DNA of 47,596 nt. It comes from Acidimicrobiales bacterium. Its GTDB lineage: Bacteria > Actinomycetota > Acidimicrobiia > Acidimicrobiales > GCA-2861595. Within the stretch, counting starts at the first letter, position 1. The number at the start of each line of letters is the position of its first letter. The position numbers were made by a program, and so were the translations under genes. Of this stretch, positions 24,202 to 33,061 are shown one piece after another. Under the pieces are notes generated by a model. The model did not search any database, was not told the DNA's origin, and worked only from the letters and a program-made list of their open reading frames with translations. The stretch is taken from positions 1-47,596 of the forward strand of contig JAUJNQ010000005.1 of the NCBI GenBank assembly GCA_030448025.1, written 5' to 3'.

Positions 24202-24221
24202 CCTAGATTTGGCAGTCTAGG
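24202..24221. promoter_or_regulatory. Divergent leaderless promoters in a symmetric repeat
   Basis: CCTAGA (24202-24207) and TCTAGG (24216-24221) form an inverted repeat with an 8-base spacer. On the plus strand it supplies TAGGTT six bases before the PAC2 ATG; on the minus strand it supplies TAGGCT seven bases before the thioredoxin ATG. The two polymerase sites overlap. Confidence 0.55.
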
Positions 24222-24229
24222 TTTGCCCA

Positions 24230-25096
24230 ATGGCCGGCCTCTACGAGTTGCAGACCAACCCGGAGCTCCACTCGCCCGTGCTCGTCCTCGGGATGGAGGG
24301 GTGGATCGACGCCGGCCTCGGAGGAGGTGGCGCCATGGGCCATCTCCTCGACGCCATTCCCACCGAGGTGATGGCCACCTTCGACGGGGACCAGCTCCTC
24401 GACCTCCGCTCCCGGCGCCCCGCCGTGCGCATCACCGACGGCGTCCTCGGAGGCCTCACGTGGCCCGAGATCGAGCTCCGCGCGGGCCAAGACCGTGCCG
24501 GCCGCGACGTGATGATCCTCACGGGGCCGGAGCCCGACATGAAGTGGCGGGCCTTCGTGGCGGCGGTGGTGTCCCTCGCCACCGACCTCGGGACCCGGCT
24601 GGTGGTGGGTGTGGGCGCCTTCCCGGCCCCGGTGCCCCACACCCGGCCCGTGCGGCTGGCGGCGGTGGCCACCGACACCGAGCTGGCCGAGAAGGTCGGT
24701 TTCATGCCCGGGAGCCTGGAGGTCCCGGCCGGGATCCACGCCGCCCTCCAGGAGGGCTTCGCAGAGGCGGGCATCCCTGCCGTCGGCATGTGGGCCCGGG
24801 TTCCCCACTACGTGGCGGCCATGCCTTACCCGGCGGCCAGTGCCGCCCTCGTGGAGTGCCTGGCCACCGTGGCCGGACTCGACCTCGACGCCAAGGATCT
24901 CCACGCCGCCGCTGCCCTGGCAAGGAGCCGGATCGACGACATCATCGCCGCCAGCGAGGAGCACGCCGAGATGGTGCACCAACTCGAGGCCAGCGCCGAA
25001 ACAGAGGTCAACGTGGCGCCCATCAACCTGTCCGAGCTGCCCACGGGCGACGAGCTGGCCGACGAGCTGGAGCGCTTCCTCCGCGGCGAGCTGTAG
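24230..25096 (+). CDS. PAC2-family protein (proteasome assembly chaperone-like)
   Basis: A 288-residue PAC2-fold protein. Family marks: LVLGMEGWIDAGLGGGGAMGHLL (about residues 18-40), MILTGPEPDMKWRAF, and GMWARVPHYVAAMPYPAASAAL. In actinobacteria PAC2 proteins are widespread and are related by fold to eukaryotic proteasome assembly chaperones, but their bacterial job is not settled. No proteasome gene is present in this window. ATG 24230 has TAGGTT exactly six bases upstream. Confidence 0.85.
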   Translation: MAGLYELQTNPELHSPVLVLGMEGWIDAGLGGGGAMGHLLDAIPTEVMATFDGDQLLDLRSRRPAVRITDGVLGGLTWPEIELRAGQDRAGRDVMILTGPEPDMKWRAFVAAVVSLATDLGTRLVVGVGAFPAPVPHTRPVRLAAVATDTELAEKVGFMPGSLEVPAGIHAALQEGFAEAGIPAVGMWARVPHYVAAMPYPAASAALVECLATVAGLDLDAKDLHAAAALARSRIDDIIAASEEHAEMVHQLEASAETEVNVAPINLSELPTGDELADELERFLRGEL

Positions 25097-25097
25097 G

Positions 25098-25463
25098 TCA
25101 GGGGGCGGCCTCGATCAGGGAGGCCACGTCGTCGCGGGTGAGGATGCCTCCTATGGGCCCAGCGGGATTGAGAGCCAGCCCGGCGCAGTCCCCCGCCAGC
25201 ACCAGCTCGAACACCACCGTCGCCGATTCGAGTCGAGGGTCGAAGGCGGCGGGGAAGGCGGTCCGCATGGCGCCCACGTCGGTGAAGGCGGGCACGTAGG
25301 CCTCGTCGTCCTCTCCGATGGCCAGCACCAGCTCCTCTCCCTCGACGGCTAGCACCAGCTCGGCTTGGCGCAACGTCTCGAAGAGGGCCCGGCGGGTGAA
25401 CTGGTTGTCGCGCGCCGCCACCGCCTCGATGGCAGCCACCAGCTCGATGTTGCCGACGGTCAC
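25098..25463 (-). CDS. SseB-domain protein
   Basis: A 121-residue soluble protein resembling the SseB N-terminal domain: a helical start (NIELVAAIEAVAARDNQFTRRALFETL), then the strands ELVLAVEGEELVLAIGEDDEAYVPAFTDVGAM and a final ALNPAGPIGGILTRDDVASLI. Function is unknown in most bacteria. Start GTG 25463 follows a 49-base hairpin separating it from leuS; its last codons end 2 bases from the PAC2 stop. It may be read through from leuS if the hairpin is not a terminator. Confidence 0.7.
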   Translation of the reverse strand: MTVGNIELVAAIEAVAARDNQFTRRALFETLRQAELVLAVEGEELVLAIGEDDEAYVPAFTDVGAMRTAFPAAFDPRLESATVVFELVLAGDCAGLALNPAGPIGGILTRDDVASLIEAAP

Positions 25464-25469
25464 CGGGCA

Positions 25470-25518
25470 CGTCTGGAGGACATAGCCGGCGGAAACCGCC
25501 GGTCATGTCCTCCAGACG
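25470..25518 (-). other. Large perfect hairpin between leuS and the SseB gene
   Basis: CGTCTGGAGGACAT (25470-25483) pairs perfectly with 25505-25518. Inside it, CCGGCGG-AAA-CCGCCGG forms a second stem. The result is a 49-base structure of 14 plus 7 base pairs with small internal mismatches. No T tract follows on either strand, so it is not a standard terminator. It contains a good Shine-Dalgarno plus ATG (GGAGGACATG), buried in the stem. It resembles a small mobile palindromic repeat or an RNA control element. Confidence 0.7.
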
Positions 25519-25533
25519 CGAGATGGCGGGAGG

Positions 25534-27945
<2,412 letters not shown>

Positions 27946-28006
27946 GCGCGCGATGCTACCGGCGGGCTTGTATCCTTAGCGCTGCGCCAACTCTGGAGGA
28001 GGGCAG

Positions 28007-28807
28007 ATGAGAAGGTTTCGACTGGCGGCTCTTGCTGCCTGCGTCTCCCTTGTGGCTGTGGCCGGACCGGTGACTGCCGGTGCGGGCGGGGCCAAGGCCA
28101 GGTCCGCACCGAAGGGACAGCGGGCCCAAGCAAACGCCTTCGAGATCGGCCACATCCCGAAATGCCTGGAGGCCGTTCCCGCAGCACTTCCCACCGGGCT
28201 CCCCCGGCCGATCACCCTCGATGTCACGGTCCTCGTGGACGGCAATCCAGCGATCGCACCTTCCACCGTCATGGCCACGGCCGAACGGTCCTACAAGCCC
28301 CTTGGCATCACTTTGAGGAGCACTTTGCAGAGGGTGTCGTTCCGTGGCAGCTCTGCGTCAGGTCTCATCAAACAAGCCAAGGCCCGGTTCGGGGGTAGGC
28401 GCCCCAGCGGTAGTGACGTCGTTCTGGTCCTTACCGACAAGGACGTCGAAGAGGAGGGCAACGACAACGTCGCCGGGCTGGCCGACTGCATCGGGGGAGT
28501 CGCCTTCCCCGATCGTGCCTTCGCCGTCTCGGAGGTCTTCTCTCCAGCCGCAGATCGCTTCGCGGTGGGCCGGGTGTCCCTGCTCAACAACCTCTCGGCC
28601 AAGGTCGCCGCCCATGAGATCGGCCACTTGCTCGGAGCTCATCACCACTACGCCAACTGCGCAGAGGGAATCCCGTCCGAGCTCACCCAGCTCGAGGTCT
28701 CGCCGTGCACCCTGATGTTCAACTCGGTGGACGGGGCTTCGCTGAACTTCTCCACGGCGAACGGTTTGGTCGTCCGCGGTCACGCCGAGGCCTACGCCCG
28801 GCCATAG
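28007..28807 (+). CDS. Secreted metzincin-type zinc metalloprotease
   Basis: A 266-residue protein with a signal peptide (RRFRLAALAACVSLVAVAGP), then a domain typical of reprolysin/M12-like proteases. The zinc site AAHEIGHLLGAHHHYANC (about residues 202-219) matches HExxHxxGxxHH. Upstream segments VLVLTDKDVEEEGND and GGVAFPDRAFAVSEVF form the beta-sheet core. A met-turn-like methionine is present in CTLMFN. It has TATCCT and an unusually strong ribosome-binding site (GGAGGAGGG) before ATG 28007, so it is not leaderless. Its substrate is unknown. Confidence 0.82.
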   Translation: MRRFRLAALAACVSLVAVAGPVTAGAGGAKARSAPKGQRAQANAFEIGHIPKCLEAVPAALPTGLPRPITLDVTVLVDGNPAIAPSTVMATAERSYKPLGITLRSTLQRVSFRGSSASGLIKQAKARFGGRRPSGSDVVLVLTDKDVEEEGNDNVAGLADCIGGVAFPDRAFAVSEVFSPAADRFAVGRVSLLNNLSAKVAAHEIGHLLGAHHHYANCAEGIPSELTQLEVSPCTLMFNSVDGASLNFSTANGLVVRGHAEAYARP

Positions 28808-29178
28808 GTCTCGGGAGCTGCCGCTTCCTCCGCCAGCCATGCCGCCTGGAGCAGGACCATCGTCCCTGCCGAGGGCGTCGAGGACCTCCATTCGCTCATA
28901 AGCTCTTCTGGGTCCACAAGCTCGGAGTTGACGCCGCGCCCGGTCCAGCGCTCAACGAACGCTCTGCTGTGCTCGCTGAAGGCGACGCCGTTGAAATGCG
29001 CCTTTGTGCGGCGGGACAGGATTTCGTCGGGCAGGAGATCACGAAAGAGGAAGCGCATCGCCGCTGTACGGCCTGGGAAGCCTTTCCAGCCACCCGCATC
29101 CCCTAGAGCGTCAAGAAACGCGTGGTCAAGGAACGGGTGCACGAAGAGGACGTCAGATTGACGTGCCACCCGGTTCAT
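28792..29178 (-). pseudogene. 3' fragment of an asparagine-synthase-like gene
   Basis: 128 residues matching the C-terminal end of asparagine-synthase-related proteins of the kind linked to lasso-peptide or glycan modification: VLFVHPFLDHAFLDALGDAGG, DLLPDEILSRRTKAHFNG and TMVLLQAAWL. The ATP-binding SGGxDS part and the glutaminase domain are absent. Upstream of 29178 the same protein seems to continue in other frames (VHELRKLIETGESKQLAAPF) up to about 29250, so it is both frameshifted and cut. It overlaps the metalloprotease end by 16 bases. Confidence 0.65.
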
Positions 29179-29210
29179 GTTTCTGAACAGGCCCTCCTGA
29201 ACGGTGCGGC

Positions 29211-29642
29211 AAGCTGCTTCGACTCACCAGTCTCGATGAGCTTCCTCAGCTCGTGAACGTCCTGCAGGGATCGATGAGCCTCGTGGGGCCCCGACCGGCA
29301 TTGCCGGCCGAAACGGATCAGTTCGATGCCAGACTCATCGAGATTCGCCGTCAAGTCAGGCCCGGAATCACCGGGCTATGGCAGGTCGAGGCACGCGACC
29401 ATCCTTCCTTTGAGCAGTATGCCCGCTACGACATTTTCTACGTCGACAATTGGTCGGTGCTCTTGGACCTGGCCATCTTTTTCGAGACCTTCGAGAAGCT
29501 GATCACCCGTCCGATACAAGTGTTCCGCGAGCGCAGGCGTGCTGGTGACGCGCGCGCTGGTGACGCGGCGGCGTCAATGACCGTTATCGACCTGACCGCT
29601 CCTCTACCTTTGCAAGAGGAAGAGAGCAGGACTCATTATTAG
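29211..29642 (+). pseudogene. 3' fragment of a bacterial sugar transferase gene
   Basis: An open frame from 29211 with no start: KLLRLTSLDELPQLVNVL, MSLVGPRPALPAETDQF, RPGITGLWQVEARDHPSFEQY and YVDNWSVLLDLAIFFETFE. This is the conserved C-terminal half of exopolysaccharide polyprenyl glycosylphosphotransferases (WcaJ/PssY type). The N-terminal membrane and catalytic parts are missing; the frame ends at TAG 29642. Its cut 5' end abuts the cut 5' end of the asparagine-synthase fragment. Confidence 0.75.
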
Positions 29643-29649
29643 CATCGCT

Positions 29650-30639
29650 TCAAGAGCGGGCGAGCTCCTCCAGCGCGCACAGCTGGGCGGGGGTGCCGAT
29701 GGCGATGAGGATCTGGCCCGGGGCGATCTCGGTCTCGGGTGCCGGGTTGGTGTTGAACGTCCCGTCCTCGGCCCGTAGGGCCAGCACCAGCGCCCCCGTT
29801 TGGTCGCGGATGTGGGTCTCCCGCAGGCTGTGCCCGGCCAGCGGTGAGCGCTCGGGGACCTCGATCTCCTCCAGGCGGAACTCGATGTCGCCGTCGTGCA
29901 TCACCACGTCGAGGAACTCGGCCACGTGGGGCTGCATGGCCAGCGCCGCCATGCGGGCACCCCCGATGCGCTGTGGGTTCACCACCCGGTTGGCTCCCGC
30001 TCGCTCCAGCTTGGGCTCGGAGGAATCGGAGTGTGCCCGGGCGATTATGAACAGGTCCTGGCGCAGGGACCGGCCGCTCAAGGTGGCGTAGAGGTTGGCC
30101 GCGTCGGTGTCGAGGGCGGCCACCAGGGTCCGGGCCCGCTCGATGCCGGCGGCTCGCATGACCTCGTCGTCGGTGACGTCTCCCAGCACGTGGGGATGGG
30201 AGATCTCGGGTATGCGCTCGGGGTCGCGGTCGATCACCACCAGCTGCTGGCCCGCGTTGGCCAGGTAGTGGGCGATGGACTGACCGACTCGCCCCCAACC
30301 GCACACGATCACGTGGTCGGTCATCTTCTCCATCTGACGTTGCATGCGTCGCCTCCCGAACAGGTCGCGAAGATGGCCGTCGATCAGCGTCTCGAGGGCC
30401 ACGGTGAAGGTGTAGAGGGCGGTCCCCACGCCCGTGAGGATCACGAAGATGGTGAACAGCTTCCCGCTGTCGGAGAACGGCTCGACCTCCCGGAAGCCGA
30501 CCGTGGTGATGGTGGTCACCGTCTGGTAGATGGCGTCGAGGACGCTGAAGCCGAGCATCACGTAACCCACGCTTCCCACCACGAGCACCACGGCGAGGCC
30601 CACGAGCCCCAGCACCACTCGCCGGTAGAGGACGGTCAC
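29650..30639 (-). CDS. Two-TM potassium channel with TrkA-N/TrkA-C regulatory domains
   Basis: A 329-residue membrane protein. Two helices flank a pore loop with filter TTITTVGFREVEP (about residues 42-54; TVGF in place of TVGY). An RCK/TrkA-N Rossmann domain follows (VIVCGWGRVGQSIAHYLANAG, about 109-129; VVIDRDPERI) and then a TrkA-C domain (EVPERSPLAGHSLRETHIRD). It likely conducts K+ under nucleotide control. Start GTG 30639 has a GAGGG motif shortly upstream. A LexA-type box lies about 95 bases upstream and could also face this gene. Confidence 0.9.
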   Translation of the reverse strand: MTVLYRRVVLGLVGLAVVLVVGSVGYVMLGFSVLDAIYQTVTTITTVGFREVEPFSDSGKLFTIFVILTGVGTALYTFTVALETLIDGHLRDLFGRRRMQRQMEKMTDHVIVCGWGRVGQSIAHYLANAGQQLVVIDRDPERIPEISHPHVLGDVTDDEVMRAAGIERARTLVAALDTDAANLYATLSGRSLRQDLFIIARAHSDSSEPKLERAGANRVVNPQRIGGARMAALAMQPHVAEFLDVVMHDGDIEFRLEEIEVPERSPLAGHSLRETHIRDQTGALVLALRAEDGTFNTNPAPETEIAPGQILIAIGTPAQLCALEELARS

Positions 30640-30723
30640 ACGTTCAGCATGCCCTCAGGTGCACCTGTCTCGCCGGATCGCTCAGCCAGCGGCCTGACGA
30701 CCGGACTGATTGCCGGTGGCTGC

Positions 30724-30744
30724 TAGACTACGAACGTGTGTTCG
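30724..30744 (+). promoter_or_regulatory. Leaderless promoter overlapped by a LexA (SOS) box
   Basis: TAGACT (30724-30729) is followed, six bases later, by GTG at 30736. A perfect 14-base LexA palindrome, CGAACGTGTGTTCG, occupies 30731-30744, covering the predicted transcription start. It matches the CGAAC-N4-GTTCG consensus as well as the box before dnaE2 does. Bound LexA would block the transcript that enters the tRNA-Ala and LAGLIDADG unit. On the minus strand TAGTCT (30730-30725) could also serve the K+ channel gene. Confidence 0.7.
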
Positions 30745-31347
30745 ACCTGCCAGGCTTACGAAACCCGTGGGCGTGCTGCTAGCCTGGCCCCTCAGCTCGG
30801 GGCTGTAGCTCAGTTGGAAGAGCGCGTGACTGGCAGTCACGAGGTCGTCGGTTCGAGCCCGATCAGCTCCACGTCGCATCGCCGGGGATTCCTCCTCGGT
30901 GGCCTCGTGGCAGGGGAGGGCTCCTTCATCGTCACCCGGCGCCTGCCGCCGTTCACCGACGGCCGAGAACGGTTGCGGTTCAGGCTCTGCGTGGAGATGG
31001 CTTCCCGAGATCGAGATCTGCTCGAGAACCTCCGTGACTTCCTGGGTCGCGGCTCGATCCATGATTCCGGTGCGCGCCGGTCGAACTGGCAACCGACGAG
31101 CACGTTCACCATCGCATCCTTGATCGGCCACCACATGGCGACCATCCCGTTCGCAGAGACCTATCTCTTGGACAGCGCCAAGCGACGCCAGTTCGAGTCC
31201 TGGAAGGAGGCGATGCGGGTGTACGAGACGGCGAACGCAGGCCGCTACAGGAACGGCCGTTCCGCGTGCTCCGAGCTCGGCTGTGAGAAACCTGTTCGCG
31301 GGCGAGGACTATGCCGCCAGCACTACTACCGTGCAACCGGTTACTGA
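30736..31347 (+). CDS. LAGLIDADG endonuclease 1, open frame spanning tRNA-Ala
   Basis: The frame gives 203 residues. Residues 1-21 come from the spacer, 22-45 from the tRNA (GAVAQLEERVTG and onwards), and 46-203 form the endonuclease. The LAGLIDADG helix is GFLLGGLVAGEGSF (acid E61). FRLCVEMASRDRDLLENLRDFLG and STFTIASLIGHHMATIPFAE follow the single-motif fold. The tail holds a zinc-like set, C178, C183, C193 and H196 (GCEKPVRGRGLC). After the tRNA the only in-frame start codon is a GTG inside the LAGLIDADG motif, so translation must begin upstream: GTG 30736 (leaderless promoter), GTG 30826 or a TTG within the tRNA. Confidence 0.75.
   Translation: MCSTCQAYETRGRAASLAPQLGAVAQLEERVTGSHEVVGSSPISSTSHRRGFLLGGLVAGEGSFIVTRRLPPFTDGRERLRFRLCVEMASRDRDLLENLRDFLGRGSIHDSGARRSNWQPTSTFTIASLIGHHMATIPFAETYLLDSAKRRQFESWKEAMRVYETANAGRYRNGRSACSELGCEKPVRGRGLCRQHYYRATGY
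30780..30785 (+). promoter_or_regulatory. -10 element of tRNA-Ala
   Basis: TAGCCT in CTGCTAGCCTG, 13 bases before the first base of the tRNA, giving a short 5' leader. It is identical to the rpsT -10 region. It is a second promoter, downstream of the LexA-boxed one, and presumably keeps tRNA-Ala expressed without SOS. Confidence 0.5.
30799..30871 (+). tRNA. tRNA-Ala (anticodon GGC)
   Basis: A complete 73-base cloverleaf: acceptor GGGGCTG/CAGCTCC with the G3-U70 pair that defines alanine tRNAs, D arm GCTC/GAGC, anticodon arm CGTGA-CTGGCAG-TCACG with anticodon GGC, T arm GTCGG-TTCGAGC-CCGAT, discriminator A. CCA is not encoded. Nothing interrupts it, but an open reading frame starting at 30736 runs through all of it in frame, and a LAGLIDADG coding sequence begins directly after its last base. 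Confidence 0.96.
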
Positions 31348-31732
31348 GTACCTCGCGGACTACCTCGGCGGAGTGGTCGTCGGGGAGGGCTGTTTCACGA
31401 AGAGCGGCATGCCAACCAAGTTCACCTTCTCGGTCAGCTTGGGCGCAGCGGACTTCGACACCTGCAACCTCCTGAAGTCCTTCCTCGGTGTTGGCCACCT
31501 TGTCCACTCGCCTCGCCGCCAACCTCACTACGACGATGAGGTGGCGTTTCAGGTGCGGAAACTGGCTGACCTGGCCCACGTAGTCATCCCGTTCATGGAC
31601 GAACACCTTGCGCCGTCCCACAAGCGGGTTCAGTACAGCGCTTGGCGAGAGGAGGTTCTCGACTCGTGGGCCCAGCGCCAGGGCCGGGCCCTGGGGCGAC
31701 CGCCTCCGGCGCCCGCGCAGTCAGGCCCGTAG
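31331..31732 (+). CDS. LAGLIDADG endonuclease 2 (overlapping partner)
   Basis: A 133-residue protein starting at GTG 31331, overlapping the end of endonuclease 1 by 17 bases in another frame. The LAGLIDADG helix is [16 protein letters not shown] (acid E19), followed by [21 protein letters not shown] and [19 protein letters not shown], and [15 protein letters not shown] near the end. The last 15-20 residues run into the 3' end of the bacterioferritin gene on the other strand and are probably not original. Each protein has one motif; the linked pair may act as a heterodimer (inference). Confidence 0.75.
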   Translation: MQPVTEYLADYLGGVVVGEGCFTKSGMPTKFTFSVSLGAADFDTCNLLKSFLGVGHLVHSPRRQPHYDDEVAFQVRKLADLAHVVIPFMDEHLAPSHKRVQYSAWREEVLDSWAQRQGRALGRPPPAPAQSGP

Positions 31733-32188
31733 CTGCTGGGCCGGTAGTTGGCCTCGCCGAGCTGGGCCATGAGGCCGATCTGGGCCTCCAGCCAGTCGGC
31801 GTGTTCCTCCTCACCTCGGAGGATCGCCTGCAACACGTCCCGACTCCCGTGTCGCTGTGTTCCACGCAGGTGGAGATGCCCGGTTCAGCCGCTCCACGGC
31901 CGCCACCTCGAGGCCGAGGGCGGCGGTGAGCTTCTCCCCCACCGTCTGGCCGACGGCCACGGTGCCGAGACGCTGGAGGTTGGGCATGCCCTCGAGGTAG
32001 AGGATGCGGTCCACGAGGGCCTCGGCGTCTCGCATCTCGTCGATCGAGTCCTCACGGAACCTCTGGGCCAGCCGCTCGTATCCCCAGCTCTGGCACATCG
32101 TGGCGTCCACGAAGTACTGCTTGAGGGCCGTCAGCTCGGCCGGTGAGCACTGGTTGAGCTACTCGACGACCTGGGCGTCTCCCTGCAT
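31721..32188 (-). pseudogene. bfr: Bacterioferritin gene with four lesions
   Basis: Reading across frames gives a full bacterioferritin: MQGDAQVVE-stop-LNQCSPAEL, CQSWGYERLAQRFREDSIDEM with ferroxidase-type E and YERL positions, [20 protein letters not shown] and a C-terminal RAQQLRA. Lesions are a TAG at codon 10 (32159-32161, probably from TAC) and three single-G losses, near 31881, 31845 and 31741. All three deletions fall in G runs, so assembly error is possible; the TAG is not of that type. The gene starts two bases after bfd and would be its operon partner. Confidence 0.8.
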
Positions 32189-32190
32189 GC

Positions 32191-32376
32191 TCAGCCTTCC
32201 CTGCTCGTGTCGGACCGTCCGCTTCCCGCCAGCAGGGACTCGAGCGCCGGCCAGCAGCCTCCGCACTCGGCGCCCGCGCCACCGCACTCCACCAGCGCTC
32301 CCACGTCCCGGGCGCCGGCCAGGATGGCGGCGGACACGGCGCGGTCAGTGACGACTCGGCAGTGACAGACGACCAT
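32191..32376 (-). CDS. bfd: Bacterioferritin-associated ferredoxin
   Basis: A 61-residue [2Fe-2S] protein of the BFD-like family, which donates electrons to bacterioferritin to release stored iron. Cluster ligands are C4, C6, C38 and C41 (MVVCHCRVV and ECGGCWPAL). Start ATG 32376 is chosen because it puts the CxC at its usual place; a longer frame adds 12 residues. It lies two bases ahead of the broken bfr gene. An iron-box-like palindrome lies 64 bases upstream. Confidence 0.87.
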   Translation of the reverse strand: MVVCHCRVVTDRAVSAAILAGARDVGALVECGGAGAECGGCWPALESLLAGSGRSDTSREG

Positions 32377-32439
32377 CGGGGACCAGATCACGACGGGTAG
32401 GCGGAGGGCCACGCAAGACGGTGGGGCCGGGCACTGACC

Positions 32440-32453
32440 TTAGGCTTCCCTAA
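32440..32453 (-). promoter_or_regulatory. Candidate IdeR/DtxR iron box upstream of bfd-bfr
   Basis: TTAGGCTTCCCTAA has TTAGG and CCTAA arms and matches 12 of 14 bases of the right part of the IdeR/DtxR consensus (TTAGGCTAACCTAA). It lies between bfd and rsfS, in the expected place for iron-dependent control of the bfd-bfr operon. The left third of the 19-base consensus is poor. Confidence 0.5.
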
Positions 32454-32487
32454 CGAGCACTCCGAGTCAAGGGCCCGTCGCTCGGTC

Positions 32488-32522
32488 GATCAGGGGGAGA
32501 GGACTGATCAGGGGGAGAGGAC
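32488..32522. repeat. Tandem 18-base duplication over the rsfS stop
   Basis: GATCAGGGGGAGAGGACT at 32488-32505 is repeated at 32506-32522 with the last base different. The stop codon of rsfS (32508-32510, minus strand) lies in the right copy, so the duplication probably altered or restored the end of the protein. Confidence 0.8.
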
Positions 32523-33044
32523 AGGACGAGCCTGGGCCCCGGCGTCCTGGGCGGCCCCGACGGCCCCGGCGTCGGCTTGTTGTCCGGCTTCGTGCTCGGC
32601 TTGGTGTCGGGCTGCGTGCTCAGCTTGGTGCTCGGATTCGTCCACCCACTCGACGGTGGGGGCATCGGACCAGAGGCGCTCGATGTCGTAGTACCGGCGT
32701 ACCTCGTCGAGGAACACGTGGACCACGAAGTCGCCGTAGTCGAGCAGCACCCAGCGGGCGTCGTCGAGGCCCTCGGTCCGGAGGGGCTTGACCCCGGCGA
32801 ACTGGGCCAGGCGGGCCTCGACCTCCTCGGCGATGGTGCGGACCTGGCGGGCGTTGGCGGCGCTGGTGATGACGAAATAGTCGGTGATGGCCAGCACGGC
32901 ACCGACCTCGAGCACCACCGTGTCCACGCCCACCTTGGCCGCCGCGGCCCGAGCCGCAACCACCGCCCGGTTCCGGACCTCGCCGAGGCCGATGCTGCTC
33001 ACGCCCTTTGTCACGCCCCCCTCGCTCTCGTCTTCGACAGTCAC
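32508..33044 (-). CDS. rsfS: Ribosomal silencing factor RsfS with extended C-terminus
   Basis: A 178-residue protein of which about residues 20-130 are the RsfS/Iojap domain: VDTVVLEVGAVLAITDYFVITSA, ARQVRTIAEEVEARL and LDYGDFVVHVFLDEVRRYYDIERLW. It binds ribosomal protein uL14 and blocks subunit joining under starvation. Beyond the domain lies a low-complexity tail rich in EHQAEH and Gln/Ala units, about 45 residues longer than usual. The start is GTG 33044 or the later in-frame GTG before TKGVSS. Third gene after nadD and the LCP gene. Confidence 0.9.
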   Translation of the reverse strand: MTVEDESEGGVTKGVSSIGLGEVRNRAVVAARAAAAKVGVDTVVLEVGAVLAITDYFVITSAANARQVRTIAEEVEARLAQFAGVKPLRTEGLDDARWVLLDYGDFVVHVFLDEVRRYYDIERLWSDAPTVEWVDESEHQAEHAARHQAEHEAGQQADAGAVGAAQDAGAQARPVLSP

Positions 33045-33061
33045 CGATCTTCTACAGGCAC

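Noticed and set aside
30736-30870. The tRNA-spanning N-terminus as a simple artefact of tRNA translation
   Set aside because: tRNA genes often give open frames by chance. It was kept as a hypothesis only because a leaderless -10, a start codon, a LexA box and the lack of any later start codon coincide; it remains unproven.
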